Shown here in pieces: positions 32,801 to 45,819 of a DNA stretch of 64,000 nt (its first letter is position 1; the number at the start of each line of letters is the position of its first letter). A model generated the notes under the pieces. The model was not told the origin of the DNA, did no database searches, and saw only the letters and a list, made by a program, of their open reading frames with translations. Made by a program: the position numbers and the translations under genes. Source of the stretch: Meconema thalassinum (taxonomy: Eukaryota; Arthropoda; Insecta; Orthoptera; Tettigoniidae); the NCBI GenBank assembly GCA_946902985.2, contig OX336391.1:144649074-144713073 (forward strand), read 5' to 3'.

Positions 32801-35800
32801 CTGTTATCCGCATACACCCCGTATCCGCACGACTGTTATCCGCATACACCCCGTATCCGCACGACTGTTATCCGCATCCACCCCGTATCCGCATGACTGT
32901 TATCCGCATACACCCCGTATCCGCACGACTGTTATCCGCATACACCCCGTATCCGCACGACTGTTATCCGCATCCACCCCGTATCCGCACGACTGTTATC
33001 CGCATCCACCTTGCATCCGCACGACTGTTATCCGCATACACCCCGTATCCGCACGACTGTTATCCGCATCCACCTTGCATCCGCACGACTGTTATCCGCA
33101 TACACCCCGCATGTGCATGACTGTTATCCGCATACACCCCGTATCCGCACGACTGTTATCCGCATACACCCCGTATCCGCACGACTGTTATCCGCATCCA
33201 CCCCGTATCCGCATGACTGTTATCCGCATACACCCAGCATCCGCACGACTGTTATCCGCATACACCCCGTATCCGCACGACTGTTATCCGCATCCACCCC
33301 GTATCCGCATGACTGTTATCCGCATACACCCAGCATCCGCACGACTGTTATCCGCATCCACCCCGTATCCGCATGACTGTTATCCGCATACACCCAGCAT
33401 CCGCACGACTGTTATCCGCATACACCCCGTATCCGCACGACTGTTATCCGCATACACCCCGTATCCGCACGACTGTTATCCGCATACACCCAGCATCCGC
33501 ACGACTGTTATCCGCATACACCCCGCATGTGCATGACTGTTATCCGCATACACCCCGTATCCGCACGACTGTTATCCGCATACACCCCGTATCCGCACGA
33601 CTGTTATCCGCATCCACCCCGTATCCGCATGACTGTTATCCGCATACACCCAGCATCCGCACGACTGTTATCCGCATACACCCCGTATCCGCACGACTGT
33701 TATCCGCATCCACCCCGTATCCGCATGACTGTTATCCGCATACACCCAGCATCCGCACGACTGTTATCCGCATACACCCCGCATCCGCACGACTGTTATC
33801 CGCATCCACTTTGCATCCGCACGACTGTTATCCGCATACACCCCGTATCCGCACGACTGTTATCCGCATCCACCTTGCATCCGCACGACTGTTATCCGCA
33901 TACACCCCGCATGTGCATGACTGTTATCCGCATACACCCCGTATCCGCACGACTGTTATCCGCATACACCCCGTATCCGCACGACTGTTATCCGCATCCA
34001 CCCCGTATCCGCATGACTGTTATCCGCATACACCCAGCATCCGCACGACTGTTATCCGCATACACCCCGTATCCGCACGACTGTTATCCGCATACACCCC
34101 GCATCCGCACGACTGTTATCCGCATCCACCTTGCATCCGCACGACTGTTATCCGCATACACCCCGTATCCGCACGACTGTTATCCGCATCCACCTTGCAT
34201 CCGCACGACTGTTATCCGCATACACCCAGCATGTGCACGACTGTTATCCGCATACACCCCGTATCCGCACGACTGTTATCCGCATACACCCCGTATCCGC
34301 ACGACTGTTATCCGCATCCACCCCGTATCCGCATGACTGTTATCCGCATACACCCCGTATCCGCACGACTGTTATCCGCATACACCCCGTATCCGCACGA
34401 CTGTTATCCGCATACACCCAGCATCCGCACGACTGTTATCCGCATACACCCCGCATGTGCATGACTGTTATCCGCATACACCCCGTATCCGCACGACTGT
34501 TATCCGCATACACCCCGTATCCGCACGACTGTTATCCGCATACACCCCGTATCCGCACGACTGTTATCCGCATCCACCCCGTATCCGCATGACTGTTATC
34601 CGCATACACCCAGCATCCGCACGACTGTTATCCGCATACACCCCGTATCCGCACGACTGTTATCCGCATACACCCAGCATCCGCACGACTGTTATCCGCA
34701 TACACCCCGCATGTGCATGACTGTTATCCGCATACACCCCGTATCCGCACGACTGTTATCCGCATACACCCCGTATCCGCACGACTGTTATCCGCATCCA
34801 CCCCGTATCCGCATGACTGTTATCCGCATACACCCAGCATCCGCACGACTGTTATCCGCATACACCCCGCATCCGCACGACTGTTATCCGCATCCACCTT
34901 GCATCCGCACGACTGTTATCCGCATACACCCCGTATCCGCACGACTGTTATCCGCATCCACCTTGCATCCGCACGACTGTTATCCGCATACACCCCGCAT
35001 GTGCATGACTGTTATCCGCATACACCCCGTATCCGCATGACTGTTATCCGCATACACCCAGCATCCGCACGACTGTTATCCGCATACACCCCGCATCCGC
35101 ACGACTGTTATCCGCATCCACCTTGCATCCGCACGACTGTTATCCGCATACACCCCGTATCCGCACGACTGTTATCCGCATCCACCTTGCATCCGCACGA
35201 CTGTTATCCGCATACACCCCGCATGTGCATGACTGTTATCCGCATACACCCCGCATCCGCACGACTGTTATCCGCATCCACCTTGCATCCGCACGACTGT
35301 TATCCGCATACACCCCGTATCCGCACGACTGTTATCCGCATCCACCCCGTATCCGCACGACTGTTATCCGCATACACCCAGCATCCGCACGACTGTTATC
35401 CGCATACACCCCGCATGTGCATGACTGTTATCCGCATACACCCCGTATCCGCACGACTGTTATCCGCATACACCCCGTATCCGCACGACTGTTATCCGCA
35501 TCCACCTTGCATCCGCACGACTGTTATCCGCATACACCCCGCATGTGCATGACTGTTATCCGCATACACCCCGTATCCGCACGACTGTTATCCGCATACA
35601 CCCCGTATCCGCACGACTGTTATCCGCATCCACCCCGTATCCGCATGACTGTTATCCGCATACACCCAGCATCCGCACGACTGTTATCCGCATACACCCC
35701 GTATCCGCACGACTGTTATCCGCATACACCCCGCATCCGCACGACTGTTATCCGCATCCACCTTGCATCCGCACGACTGTTATCCGCATACACCCCGTAT

Positions 35801-37107
35801 CCGCACGACTGTTATCCGCATCCACCTTGCATCCGCACGACTGTTATCCGCATACACCCAGCATGTGCACGACTGTTATCCGCATACACCCCGTATCCGC
35901 ACGACTGTTATCCGCATACACCCCGTATCCGCACGACTGTTATCCGCATCCACCCCGTATCCGCATGACTGTTATCCGCATACACCCCGTATCCGCACGA
36001 CTGTTATCCGCATCCACCTTGCATCCGCACGACTGTTATCCGCATACACCCAGCATGTGCATGACTGTTATCCGCATACACCCCGTATCCGCACGACTGT
36101 TATCCGCATACACCCAGCATCCGCACGACTGTTATCCGCATACACCCCGTATCCGCACGACTGTTATCCGCATACACCCCGTATCCGCACGACTGTTATC
36201 CGCATACACCCAGCATGTGCATGACTGTTATCCGCATACACCCCGTATCCGCACGACTGTTATCCGCATACACCCAGCATGTGCATGACTGTTATCCGCA
36301 TACACCCCGTATCCGCACGACTGTTATCCGCATACACCCCGTATCCGCACGACTGTTATCCGCATCCACCCCGTATCCGCATGACTGTTATCCGCATACA
36401 CCCAGCATCCGCACGACTGTTATCCGCATACACCCCGTATCCGCACGACTGTTATCCGCATACACCCCGTATCCGCACGACTGTTATCCGCATACACCCC
36501 GCATCCGCACGACTGTTATCCGCATCCACCTTGCATCCGCACGACTGTTATCCACATCCACCCCGTATCCGCACGACTGTTATCTGCATCCACCTTGCAT
36601 CAGCATCCGCCCCGCATCCACATGACTGTTATCCGCATCCGCCCCGCATCCACACGAATGTTATCCGCATCCACCCGGCATCCACATGACTGTTATCCGC
36701 ATCCGCCCCGCATCCGCACGACTGTTATCCACATCCACCTTGCATCCACACGAATGTTATCCGCATCCACCCGGCATCCACATGACTGTTATCCGCATTC
36801 GCCCCGCATCCGCACGACTGTTATCCACATCCACCTTGCATCCGCACGACTGTTATCCGCATACACCCAGCATGTGCACGACTGTTATCCACATCCACCT
36901 TGCATCCGCACGACTGTTATCCGCATACACCCAGCATGTGCACGACTGTTATCCGCATCCACCCCGTATCCGCACGACTGTTATCTGCATCCACCTTGCA
37001 TCAGCATCCGCCCCGCATCCACACGAATGTTATCCGCATCCACCCGGCATCCACATGATTGTTATCCGCATCCGCCCCGCATCCGCATGACTTATCCGAA
37101 TCCACTG
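29892..37107 (+). repeat. 32-bp minisatellite array, about 225 units
   Basis: Units alternate among variants of ATCCGCACGACTGTTATCCG + CATCCACCCCGT. Variant blocks: TACACCCCGT, CACCTTGC, CACCCAGC, GTGCATGACT. Some left-end units are 31 bp (one C lost). The right end (36595-37107) has a distinct set (CGCCCCGCATCCACACGAATG). Because 32 is not a multiple of 3, all three forward frames read the same 32-residue cycle, giving many spurious ORFs up to 503 codons. The minus strand is closed by TAA in each unit in rotation. Confidence 0.97.
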
Positions 37108-37131
37108 ACATTACAATAATCTTTTTTTAAA

Positions 37132-38690
37132 TCTGTACTAATATAATAAAGCTTAAGAGTTTGTGTGTTTGTGTGTTTAAACGCGCTAATCTCTGGAGCT
37201 ACCAGTCGGATTCGAAAAATTATTTTTGTATATGATAGCCTGATTCAAGAGGAATAGTTTAGGCTATGTTAAATTTCGGACAGATCACTCCATTCCACGC
37301 ATTTTGGCCCTTTTGTACAAGTCTACACCGTTTCACCGATTTAATAACTTGACGGACATATTGTCGCTAGGCGACAACGACTAACACTATATCATGATAG
37401 TCAACGACGCACCATTGATGGACAGGTTGTCACTAGGCAACAACGATTCACTCTGTATCATGATAGTCCGGTAAAATTTGCTAAAGGACACATGGGAAAA
37501 CTGACCGATTGACAATCAAGGATTGTATTGGACTGTAGTATTCTCTATGCTATCGTATGCACAGTTAATATTTCATTTGCGGGGCTTAGACATCGTGGTC
37601 ATGTTGCCCCGTGTACATGGGGGTGTGTGTAGAATTTATGTGATAACCTGCGTTATTGTGATTGTTGCACTAGCATGTGTAAATACATTATAAAGCTCAT
37701 TGTTGGTTTGTCTGTTATTTATACAAATCTACACCGTTTCACCGATCTGAACCAACATTTGTATACTTACCCTTTGGAACCCTGCGAGTAACACTGTTTA
37801 CATGAAATTTCGGACAGACGACTCCATTCCCTGCATTTAGGCCCTTTGGAACAAATCTACATCGTTTCACTGATCTTAACCACACTTAATGTACTTACCC
37901 TTCGAAACCATGCGGGTAACACTATCCACTTGATATTTTGAACAACTCTCTCCATTCCCTACATTTAGAACAAAAGACAAAATGAACTTGAAAATACGTT
38001 TTAAGGTCCTAGAACCATTCATGTCCGTATAATGTAACTGTAAGAATATTTTAATGAGTCAATTGTTGGCTGGCAATTTGAGCTGCATCACGTCACCCCT
38101 ACCAGAATTGCGAAAATAGTTACAACTTGCGCTGCTTATAAATTGGAGTCACTGGGAGTTATTGCAAGAAGATTTCTTAGGCCCCGAAAATATTATGCCT
38201 CGGTATAAGTGCGATAGTGTTGGTGCAGTACATAGAGGTAATCAGCTGCAATAAGCGTTGGTGCTTTCAAATTTACTTTCATTTATTCAGATCCTTATCC
38301 TTGAGCGGTATGTCGCGATAAATGACACTATTGCTACTTCAGGAGCTCGGGACAGCCGAAGTGACAAAAGAATACACTGTTGATCTCTACTTTTCTAACA
38401 GCCAATGAGATATAGGCCCTAGGCAGTGTCTTTTATGTCACATACTCCTCTTTCTAATCATATTTTTCAATTCGTTTGTAAATTCATGTGTCAGTACTGT
38501 AGTTATTAAATAGCCGTTTCCCTATTCATTATTGACATTATCATCATTATGGAAAATGACCTGAATGTTACGTCCATTATACTGTACTACTTATCACCCC
38601 CACCACCACCACCACCACAAAAAGTTATATTTTTAATTTTTTTTCTGTTAATTTAAGTATTATATGCCAGTTCTGTAGTAGTATTCATTA
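37132..38690 (+). mobile_element. Helitron-like 5' end and internal region
   Basis: Starts TCTGTACTAATATAATAAAG after an A, a Helitron-type 5' terminus. The phrase 'TTTCGGACAGA--ACTCCATTCC' with 'CTACACCGTTTCACCGAT' is repeated at about 37273, 37805 and 37935. 37575-37690 is a SINE-B tail fragment (minus). No Rep/helicase ORF; non-autonomous. Its own 3' end was not found. Confidence 0.6.
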
Positions 38691-41600
38691 TCTTACTAAT
38701 ATATAAAAATGAGATGGTGTGTGTCTGTCTTTCTGTCTGTCTGTCTGTCTGTCTGTTACTCAATAACGCAAGAACCACTGGTCCGATTTAAATGAAATTT
38801 TGCATGGATGTAGCTGATTTACCAGGTTTACATATAGGATACTTTTGATTACGATATTTTGCCCTATCGAAAAATGGCGACTATTTTCATATTTCCATTT
38901 CAAATAAAACGAGAACGCTAAGATATAGCAACCTTTTGATGGCACTACGAGCTTTAAAATTTAATTTTCTATCCGAAATGTTCTTACCACGTTTCGTGTA
39001 TCTCCAACGGTTAGCGAGTTAAACCTACATTTGTGACGTCACTACACCCTTTGGTTTAAAAATTTCATATTTTCATCATCTTACTAATATATAAAAATGA
39101 GATGGTGTGTGTCTGTCTTTCTGTCTGTCTGTCTGTCTGTTACTCAATAACGCAAGAACCACTGGTCCGATTTAAATGAAATTTTGCATGGATGTAGCTG
39201 ATTTACCAGGTTTACATATAGGATACTTTTGATTACGATATTTTGCACTATCGAAAAATGCCGACTATTTTCATATTTCCATTTCAAATAAAACGAGAAC
39301 GCTAAGATATAGCAACCTTTTGATGGCACTGCGAGCTTTAAAATTTAATTTTCTATCCGAAATGTCCTTACCACTTTTCGTGTATCTCCAACGGTTAGCG
39401 AGTTAAACCTACATTTATGACGTCACTACACCCTTTGGTTTAAAAATTTCATATTTTCATCATCTTACTAATATATAAAAATGAGATGGTGTGTGTCTGT
39501 CTTTCTGTCTGTCTGTCTGTCTGTCTGTTACTCAATAACGCAAGAACCACTGGTCCGATTTAAATGAAATTTTGCATGGATGTAGCTGATTTACCAGGTT
39601 TACATATAGGATACTTTTGATTACGATATTTTGCCCTATCGAAAAATGGCGACTATTTTCATATTTCCATTTCAAATAAAACGAGAACGCTAAGATATAG
39701 CAACCTTTTGATGGCACTACGAGCTTTAAAATTTAATTTTCTATCCGAAATGTTCTTACCACTTTTCGTGTATCTCCAACGGTTAGCGAGTTAAACCTAC
39801 ATTTGTGACGTCACTACACCCTTTGGTTTAAAAATTTCATATTTTCATCATCTTACTAATATATAAAAATGAGATGGTGTGTGTCTGTCTTTCTGTCTGT
39901 CTGTCTGTCTGTTACTCAATAACGCAAGAACCACTGGTCCGATTTAAATGAAATTTTGCATGGATGTAGCTGATTTACCAGGTTTACATATAGGATACTT
40001 TTGATTACGATATTTTGCACTATCGAAAAATGCCGACTATTTTCATATTTCCATTTCAAATAAAACGAGAACGCTAAGATATAGCAACCTTTTGATGGCA
40101 CTGCGAGCTTTAAAATTTAATTTTCTATCCGAAATGTCCTTACCACTTTTCGTGTATCTCCAACGGTTAGCGAGTTAAACCTACATTTATGACGTCACTA
40201 CACCCTTTGGTTTAAAAATTTCATATTTTCATCATCTTACTAATATATAAAAATGAGATGGTGTGTGTCTGTCTTTCTGTCTGTCTGTCTGTCTGTCTGT
40301 CTGTTACTCAATAACGCAAGAACCACTGGTCCGATTTAAATGAAATTTTGCATGGATGTAGCTGATTTACCAGGTTTACATATAGGATACTTTTGATTAC
40401 GATATTTTGCCCTATCGAAAAATGGCGACTATTTTCATATTTCCATTTCAAATAAAACGAGAACGCTAAGATATAGCAACCTTTTGATGGCACTACGAGC
40501 TTTAAAATTTAATTTTCTATCCGAAATGTCCTTACCACTTTTCGTGTATCTCCAACGGTTAGCGAGTTAAACCTACATTTGTGACGTCACTACACCCTTT
40601 GGTTTAAAAATTTCATATTTTCATCATCTTACTAATATATAAAAATGAGATGGTGTGTGTCTGTCTTTCTGTCTGTCTGTCTGTCTGTTACTCAATAACG
40701 CAAGAACCACTGGTCCGATTTAAATGAAATTTTGCATGGATGTAGCTGATTTACCAGGTTTACATATAGGATACTTTTGATTACGATATTTTGCACTATC
40801 GAAAAATGCCGACTATTTTCATATTTCCATTTCAAATAAAACGAGAACGCTAAGATATAGCAACCTTTTGATGGCACTGCGAGCTTTAAAATTTAATTTT
40901 CTATCCGAAATGTCCTTACCACTTTTCGTGTATCTCCAACGGTTAGCGAGTTAAACCTACATTTATGACGTCACTACACCCTTTGGTTTAAAAATTTCAT
41001 ATTTTCATCATCTTACTAATATATAAAAATGAGATGGTGTGTGTCTGTCTTTCTGTCTGTCTGTCTGTCTGTCTGTTACTCAATAACGCAAGAACCACTG
41101 GTCCGATTTAAATGAAATTTTGCATGGATGTAGCTGATTTACCAGGTTTACATATAGGATACTTTTGATTACGATATTTTGCCCTATCGAAAAATGGCGA
41201 CTATTTTCATATTTCCATTTCAAATAAAACGAGAACGCTAAGATATAGCAACCTTTTGATGGCACTACGAGCTTTAAAATTTAATTTTCTATCCGAAATG
41301 TTCTTACCACGTTTCGTGTATCTCCAACGGTTAGCGAGTTAAACCTACATTTGTGACGTCACTACACCCTTTGGTTTAAAAATTTCATATTTTCATCATC
41401 TTACTAATATATAAAAATGAGATGGTGTGTGTCTGTCTTTCTGTCTGTCTGTCTGTCTGTTACTCAATAACGCAAGAACCACTGGTCCGATTTAAATGAA
41501 ATTTTGCATGGATGTAGCTGATTTACCAGGTTTACATATAGGATACTTTTGATTACGATATTTTGCACTATCGAAAAATGCCGACTATTTTCATATTTCC

Positions 41601-42160
41601 ATTTCAAATAAAACGAGAACGCTAAGATATAGCAACCTTTTGATGGCACTGCGAGCTTTAAAATTTAATTTTCTATCCGAAATGTCCTTACCACTTTTCG
41701 TGTATCTCCAACGGTTAGCGAGTTAAACCTACATTTATGACGTCACTACACCCTTTGGTTTAAAAATTTCATATTTTCATCATCTTACTAATATATAAAA
41801 ATGAGATGGTGTGTGTCTGTCTTTCTGTCTGTCTGTCTGTCTGTCTGTTACTCAATAACGCAAGAACCACTGGTCCGATTTAAATGAAATTTTGCATGGA
41901 TGTAGCTGATTTACCAGGTTTACATATAGGATACTTTTGATTACGATATTTTGCACTATCGAAAAATGGCGACTATTTTCATATTTCCATTTCAAATGAA
42001 AAGAGAACGCTAAGATATAGCAACCTTTTGATGGCACTACGAGCTTTGAAATTTAATTTCCTATCCGAAAGGTTCTTATCACTTTTCGTGTATCTCCAAC
42101 GGTTAGCGAGTTAAACGTACTTTTGTGACGTCACTACACCCTTTGGTTTCAAAATTTCAT
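38691..42160 (+). repeat. nine tandem ~386-bp units, each opening with a Helitron-like 5' end
   Basis: Starts (TCTTACTAATATATAAAAAT) at 38691, 39079, 39463, 39851, 40235, 40627, 41011, 41399 and 41783; spacings are 388, 384, 388, 384, 392, 384, 388 and 384. Odd units read GCCCTATCG and ATGGCGAC, even units GCACTATCG and ATGCCGAC, so the array is built of A-B dimers. Length differences come from the (CTGT)n tract. The 61-codon minus ORF in every unit is a by-product. Unit 9 is the most diverged, and a partial unit continues to about 42300. Confidence 0.95.
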
Positions 42161-42341
42161 ATTTCCATTTCAAATAAAAAGAGAACACTAAGAAATAGCA
42201 AACTTTGGATGGTATACACGAGCTTAAGCATTTAATTTTCTATCCAAAAGGTTCTTATCACTTTTCGTGTATCTCCGACGGTTAGCGAGTAAAACCTACA
42301 TTTGTGCAATGAAACACGGTCACATCGAGCGGTGCAGTATA

Positions 42342-44413
42342 TCTCTACATATATAAAAAAGAAAATTTGTCTGGTTTTTTTTTCTGAATTTCTACGGAAA
42401 TTTGAGTTATTTACACGTTTCAGACTCTTTTATGATAGATGCGCACGAAAATAATGTTTTGGTCTGTCTGTCTGTTTGCTTGATTGTCTGTGGACAACTT
42501 TGTTCCCTTATAACTCGAGAACGGCTGGGTGTATCAACGTAAAATTTGGTACAGATATCCATCAGAGGCACGACACTAATCATTGATGTAACTCTTCTCT
42601 ATACCTCTCATAAAAGGGGGCATACCCCCTTAAAATACATGCTGAAATAGGAGTAGAAGGACGAGACAAAGCTCATTTTCAGCCCCTCAATGTGAGAGAC
42701 AAAACTCGGGGGCCCTAAAAGCACATTTTAAGGTCCTACGTCCAACCGTTTTTGAGATATTCCCAGAAAACTAATTTAATTTAATAAACTAATGAACGAA
42801 TGCAAGCCGATAACCATGGCAACAGATTCTCAGAGGTCCATCTATTGCTGTAAGACGCAATACAATTCCATTAATTATATTAGTGTGAAAGTTTGCAAAC
42901 GGTTAGATGGTTATTATGGAACCAAATTAAGCTGTAAATTTCATCAATACGTAAAATGCGCTTAAGGGGGTCAAGGGGTAGTCTAGAATTTTTTCAAGCG
43001 ATTTACATCTGCGGGTGTGGTATGGCAGGTCTATTATATTCCTAACCCTATATTATATTATTATTATTATTAGTATTATATTATGGCGAACAACGACGAG
43101 ACAAAATCCCTCGGTGCCTGAAATAAAATTCGAGAGTCCTCGAAAGCTACATTATAAGGCTCTAAAACCAACAGTTTCTGAAACATTCCCAGAAAACTAA
43201 TTAAATTTAATTTAACAAACTAATGAAGGAATGCAAATCGGTAACCATGAGAACATTATCTCAAGGGGTGGCATCCAACTTTCCATCTATTTCATTAAGA
43301 AGCAATTTATTACATTTATTACATTTATTACATTTCTGTGAAAGTTTGTAAATATAAGGTTATCACGGAACCAACGTAGACTGTATAGTTCATCAATGCA
43401 ATTAAGGGGGTCAAGGGGTAACTAGGATTTTTTCATGCAATTTTCACTGCGACATATAGTACAGAAGGTCTATTATATCTCCAAACAAGAACATTATTTT
43501 CAAAAATTCCTGAATTGAATCAGCATTTTTTGCGGCTTTTAGGAATTTGGGCCATTTGAGACTAAAGAACCTGAATTTTCATGCACCACAAGCTTTTATA
43601 ATTTATGATAGAGGTCTTCCTGTGTACGGGGACCCAACACAACGTAGAGGGTCAGTTTTTATGTGACGTGTATTGCGTTTCATCTACAAGGCTTTCAATT
43701 CTATTTCATGTCAGGAAGTACACGTTAGGTGAATTTAGTTTGAGAGCACATTTTAACTAATCTTTTTTTTTTTTTGCCGACATACGGGTTCATCGTAAGG
43801 ATGATTGATACTGTGTGTTAGATATACCATTATTAGGATTTCTTGCTGATATGTTGTAGACAATAGTATTGTCTGTCAGTCTGTCTTTCTGTGTATCCTT
43901 ATGTATGCCTATAACTCATGTTCGGATGCTTGGTGCATCGTAAAATTAGGTATGGTAAACATGAGTCAATACACCAATCATTTATAAAACTCTTCACCGT
44001 ACATTTCATACAGTAGAAGGGTGGATATAGGGAAAAACGTCTCAAAATACATGCTAAAATAGGCGAAATATAAAAATTATCCTAGAAGGACGACCAAAGC
44101 ATATGTTGCACTTCTCAATGTGAGTCACAAAATTTGCGAGTCTATAAAGGGTCTCCGAAAACCACAATATAAGGCCCTTAAATTAACAGTGTGTGTGATA
44201 TTCCCAGAAAACTAACTTCGTTTTGATAAACTTATGAAGGAATGACAAGCTGCTAACAATTGCAACAGTAGCTCAATTGATAATGTCTGGTGCGTCTCTA
44301 AAAGCAACAGTACTTAAAAGGGACGTAACACCAATAACATTATTATTATTATTATTATTATAATGTCTGGTGTTAACACCGAACACCGTTCGAAGAACGG
44401 GTACTTCTGCTAG
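42342..44413 (+). mobile_element. non-autonomous Helitron
   Basis: 5' end TCTCTACATATATAAAA preceded by A. 3' end with perfect hairpin CCGTTCGAAGAACGG (44386-44400), 9 nt, then CTAG (44410-44413) followed by T: the A/T insertion, TC start and CTRR end of Helitrons. Internally, ~280-bp segments are duplicated (42770-43040 and 43194-43480, partial at 44205-44290), with 'AAGGGGGTCAAGGGGTA' in both. No Rep/helicase coding. Confidence 0.8.
44293..44359 (+). mobile_element. 67-bp SINE-D 3' end insertion
   Basis: A 13-bp TSD, ATAATGTCTGGTG, lies at 44280-44292 and 44360-44372. It holds only 'CGTCTCTAAAAGC...GGGACGTAACACC' and an (ATT)n tail. Inserted within the Helitron. Confidence 0.88.
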
Positions 44414-44745
44414 TCATCCATAAAACAAACAAATCCACCGAGCACTACTGCTAGTTTATTGGATAAAGCATAAACTGTTAAAGCAACACATTTAGATATT
44501 TGAGGAGAAATTCGTTCCCCTAGGCTATGTGTGAATCGCAAGACAATATGGACTGAGTTTTGTCCCTCTGAGTAACGGCATGTGAAACAGCGGCTGGCTA
44601 ATGTACTTATTCGTTGGATATACTCACGCAGGCAAACGCAGGTATAAAGGATTTCCTTTTTGGGCATATGTATTTCCATGGCTGGTTTCTCTATTATACT
44701 CATACAATCCAAGCGAAAGCAAATAGGGAAATAACAAGAAACGTG

Positions 44746-45672
44746 GGTAGCATGTTGACCTTCTTTGCCCCAGATCGCGGATTTAAACCCTGCCGAAATC
44801 ATCAGATTGTTTTAAGAGCGTTAAAAATCCCTCAGTATGCCTTCCTCCGGAGGGAAAGTTAAGACGGCGGGCCCAAGTCATAGATTTATGGCATGTAAAA
44901 TAACTTCCCTCTAACTACAATTGTGTTAAGCTAAAATGTGTAGGTTCGATTTGATTGACGCTCTTAAGTTCCAACGTTCATCCCCATGTGATTATTGCGG
45001 TGGCTTCTAGTAGTCATCTTCACAGCTAGGTGTCGTTGACGGTAGCATTTGATAGCAAACGTAGGAACTACTTGAAAATTGATCGTCTGCATTTATTTAT
45101 GTAATTATTTATTTATCGTATGGCTTTTAGTGCCGGGAGTGTCCGAGGACATGTTCGGCTCGCCTGAGGCTGTAGCTGCTTCTAGCTGACACCCATAGGG
45201 TGAGCTACAAGTTCCGTTCAATTTCAAGTAGTTCCAACTTTCGCTACCATATGGTAATGATACCTAGTGGTGAAGGTTGGAACTTTGATAGACCGTTCCA
45301 ACGAAATCTAACCTAGAAATTTAGCTTCACACAAGTTAAGTCTGTTGAAGGATCTTTTACATGCCATAAATCTATGATATGGGACCGCCGGCTTTACTTC
45401 CCCTCCGAAGGAAGGCATACTGAAGGATTTTAACGCTCTTAAAAGAATCCGACGACTTCGGCCGGGTTTGAACCCGCGATCTTGGGCACAGCAGTTCAGC
45501 ATGCTACGAACTACACCACCGAAGCTGCCTGCAGTCCTTACCTGAATCACAGATACACACACTAATACAGCCATCACAATTAACACCGGTTATCAGACAG
45601 ATTCTACACACACCCAAACTACACGGGGCTACATTACCGCGTTGTCGCAGCCACTAAACTTAGGAACGAACC
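44746..45672 (+). mobile_element. composite SINE (A head, B tail), interrupted by SINE-A
   Basis: A 13-bp TSD, AACAAGAAACGTG, lies at 44733-44745 and 45673-45685. A partial SINE-A head/body runs 44746-45091, and the SINE-B tail runs 45539-45672 ('CTACACACACCCAAACTAC', 'CGTTGTCGCAGCCACTAAA'). The internal SINE-A at 45092-45538 is a later insertion. Second TSD-proven member of the A/B composite family. Confidence 0.88.
45092..45538 (-). mobile_element. SINE-A nested in the composite SINE
   Basis: Tail (TTTA)n at left, 'GCCGGGAGTGTCCGAGG' body, head with TTTGAACCCGCGATC near 45470. Short TSD, CTGCA, at 45087-45091 and 45539-45543. Confidence 0.85.
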
Positions 45673-45819
45673 AACAAGAAACGTGAATGACGCAGATCTT
45701 AGCAAAAACTGAAATTATTTTAGAAAGTCCAGTTCAACATGGTATTATAAAAACTATCCGCAAATTTACTCTAAGCAGTATTCGCAGCTTATCCGCTATC
45801 CGCAAAGCCATGCAAACTA

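Noticed and set aside
29892..37107. Long forward ORFs (up to 503 codons) as repeat-protein genes
   Set aside because: They are the same 32-bp unit translated in all frames; there is no conserved start, flanking exon or non-repeat domain, and stops follow unit variants.
29892..37107. CRISPR-like array (regular 32-bp periodicity)
   Set aside because: Units are contiguous with no unique spacers, and the context is eukaryotic.
38760..42037. Nine nearly identical 61-codon minus-strand ORFs as a gene family
   Set aside because: They are phase-locked to the tandem 386-bp DNA unit, which explains their identity; no coding signature.
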